A DNA stretch of 7,058 bases from an uncultured Bacillota bacterium. GTDB taxonomy: Bacteria; Bacillota; UBA994; UBA5500. Shown in pieces: positions 5,744 through 7,058 of this stretch. Below the pieces are notes generated by a model. It ran no database searches, was not told the origin of the DNA, and was given only the letters and a program-made list of their open reading frames with translations. Each line of letters opens with the position of its first letter. The first letter of the stretch is position 1. The stretch spans positions 1-7,058 of the forward strand of contig CALNBW010000052.1 in assembly GCA_937874815.1 (NCBI GenBank), read 5' to 3'. Position numbers and translations under genes: made by a program.

Positions 5744-7058
5744 GTGGTCCCCGCATACGCGGGGGTGATCCCTGGCGGTCGTACAAAGCCCGCGCTCAGA
5801 GGATGTGGTCCCCGCATACGCGGGGGTGATCCTCAGCTTAGACGGATACCGCCAGGAAGCACTGCGTGGTCCCCGCATACGCGGGGGTGATCCTTTTATG
5901 GAGAAGTAGCCCCTCGGAAGGGGGGTGTGGTCCCCGCATACGCGGGGGTGATCCCCACGTCCGCCAACAGTCACTGCAATCATCTGGGTGGTCCCCGCAT
6001 ACGCGGGGGTGATCCTCGGGCTCAGCGCTCCACTGGCTAGGGTCAGAGGTGGTCCCCGCATACGCGGGGGTGATCCCGCCAGACGAGGCCGATAAGCTCT
6101 GCGAGGCACGTGGTCCCCGCATACGCGGGGGTGATCCCGAGGGCTATTATAAATTATTTGCTGTCCTGTGGTGGTCCCCGCATACGCGGGGGTGATCCGG
6201 CCAAGCCAGTAGCATATCCGGACGAGAAAACGTGGTCCCCGCATACGCGGGGGTGATCCCCGTTCTAGCACTTGCCAGCGTCTTAGGAGCAAGTGGTCCC
6301 CGCATACGCGGGGGTGATCCCCGCCCTACCCGTTCATGAGCTATAAGTTCACAAGTGGTCCCCGCATACGCGGGGGTGATCCTATCTTTGTAGCAACGGT
6401 GCAACTCAGTTTCGGGTGGTCCCCGCATACGCGGGGGTGATCCGTAACGCTCGCGTGTTATGCATTCTTCTACCTCGTGGTCCCCGCATACGCGGGGGTG
6501 ATCCCAGTCGATGAGCGAGCGCAAAGAGCAGAAGGCAGTGGTCCCCGCATACGCGGGGGTGATCCTGTATCATCTGCGGCCAGTTATCATCCAAGCAGGT
6601 GGTCCCCGCATACGCGGGGGTGATCCCGACTAGCAACTATCATCACGTCAACAGCCCAAGTGGTCCCCGCATACGCGGGGGTGATCCTTCCTGTTCATAG
6701 GCCGTTAGGATGGCCATCATGTGGTCCCCGCATACGCGGGGGTGATCCTAATGCAGGATTTGTTCGGGAACGAAACTGAAAGTGGTCCCCGCATACGCGG
6801 GGGTGATCCTTAGTATATAGTTTGATTTACAGTAGTTTTATTGTGGTCCCCGCATACGCGGGGGTGATCCTAACAATGGCCGTTAAGCACATTAGCTATG
6901 CCGGTGGTCCCCGCATACGCGGGGGTGATCCCTTACGCAGGGCAGACGGAGGCCGAGAATTTAGGTGGTCCCCGCATACGCGGGGGTGATCCCTATGTTA
7001 GGCAAGAAAATCGACCTGCAATTGTGTGGTCCCCGCATACGCGGGGGTGATCCCGTGA

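Larger units (their letters stand above)
5195..7058 (+). CRISPR. Type I-E CRISPR array, 31 repeats, right end not in window
   Basis: 31 repeats of 28 bp, identical by eye, begin at 5195, 5256, 5317 and so on every 61 nt; the last is 7026-7053. Each repeat has a 5' flank GTGGT, a stem CCCCGC/GCGGGG around loop ATAC, and a 3' tail GTGATCC. There are 30 complete spacers: 29 of 33 nt and one of 34 nt (spacer 19, 6321-6354). After the last repeat only 5 nt of spacer 31 are seen, so the array continues. The 5-nt flank, stem and 7-8-nt tail match the reading direction of E. coli I-E repeats, so crRNAs are made from the + strand and the newest spacers should lie next to cas2. The absence of any degenerate repeat at the left end fits that. 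Spacer composition is mixed and no two spacers are the same. No coding gene is seen in this region. Confidence 0.99.

Noticed and set aside
5190..6636. Several long minus-strand open frames (up to 184 codons) rich in GSPPRMRGP, ITPAYAGTT and DHPRVCGDH.
   Set aside because: They are the repeat translated in its three minus-strand frames, none with a stop. The 61-nt period shifts the frame by one each unit, so the three peptides alternate. This is a familiar source of false proteins from I-E arrays.
6505..7025. Spacers 22, 26 and 30 contain ATG followed by open, protein-like codons, suggesting capture at gene starts.
   Set aside because: An ATG with a short open frame is common in 33 nt, and apart from spacer 1 no spacer brings its own ribosome site.

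Overview
The window holds the downstream part of a type I-E CRISPR-Cas locus: a run of cas genes on the + strand followed by a long CRISPR array that runs off the right edge. Strong AAAGGAGG-type Shine-Dalgarno sites, the Firmicutes-like Cas protein sequences, a fused Cas2-exonuclease and repeats ending in GTGATCC all suggest a Gram-positive, Bacillota-type host (Clostridia or a relative). I cannot name the genus.

Layout. 1-236 is the 3' end of casA/cse1 (cas8e), whose start lies off the left edge. It is followed by casB/cse2 (236-823), cas7e (839-1945), cas5e (1942-2637), cas6e (2649-3299), cas1 (3301-4272) and a cas2 gene fused to a DnaQ-like DEDDh exonuclease (4269-5165). This is the canonical I-E order. 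Genes overlap by 1-4 nt or are separated by at most 15 nt, so they form one translationally coupled operon. cas3 is not in the window and is expected upstream. The array begins only 29 nt after the cas2 stop. It contains 31 repeats of 28 bp, all identical by eye, and 30 complete spacers (29 of 33 nt, one of 34 nt); the 31st spacer is cut by the window edge.

How it works. Cas8e, Cse2, Cas7e, Cas5e and Cas6e make up Cascade. Cas6e cuts the repeat hairpins of the pre-crRNA, Cas7e and Cas5e hold the crRNA, and Cas8e reads the PAM. Cas1 and the Cas2 domain insert new spacers, and the fused DEDDh domain probably trims prespacer 3' ends.

The system itself is a known type. The observations most worth following come from the array. 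(1) The first spacer base is C or T in 28 of 31 spacers. (2) Spacers 8 and 9 overlap end to start by exactly 11 nt, which rebuilds the flank of spacer 8 as AA before its first T and so points to an AAY PAM without any database search. (3) The last 11 nt of the repeat can pair with the conserved 3' tail of 16S rRNA. (4) There is almost no room for a separate leader. (5) Spacer 1 carries a complete Shine-Dalgarno plus ATG, and spacer 9 carries a perfect extended -10 promoter element. No coding gene was found in the 1.9 kb from 5166 to the end; long open frames on the minus strand there are products of the repeats.
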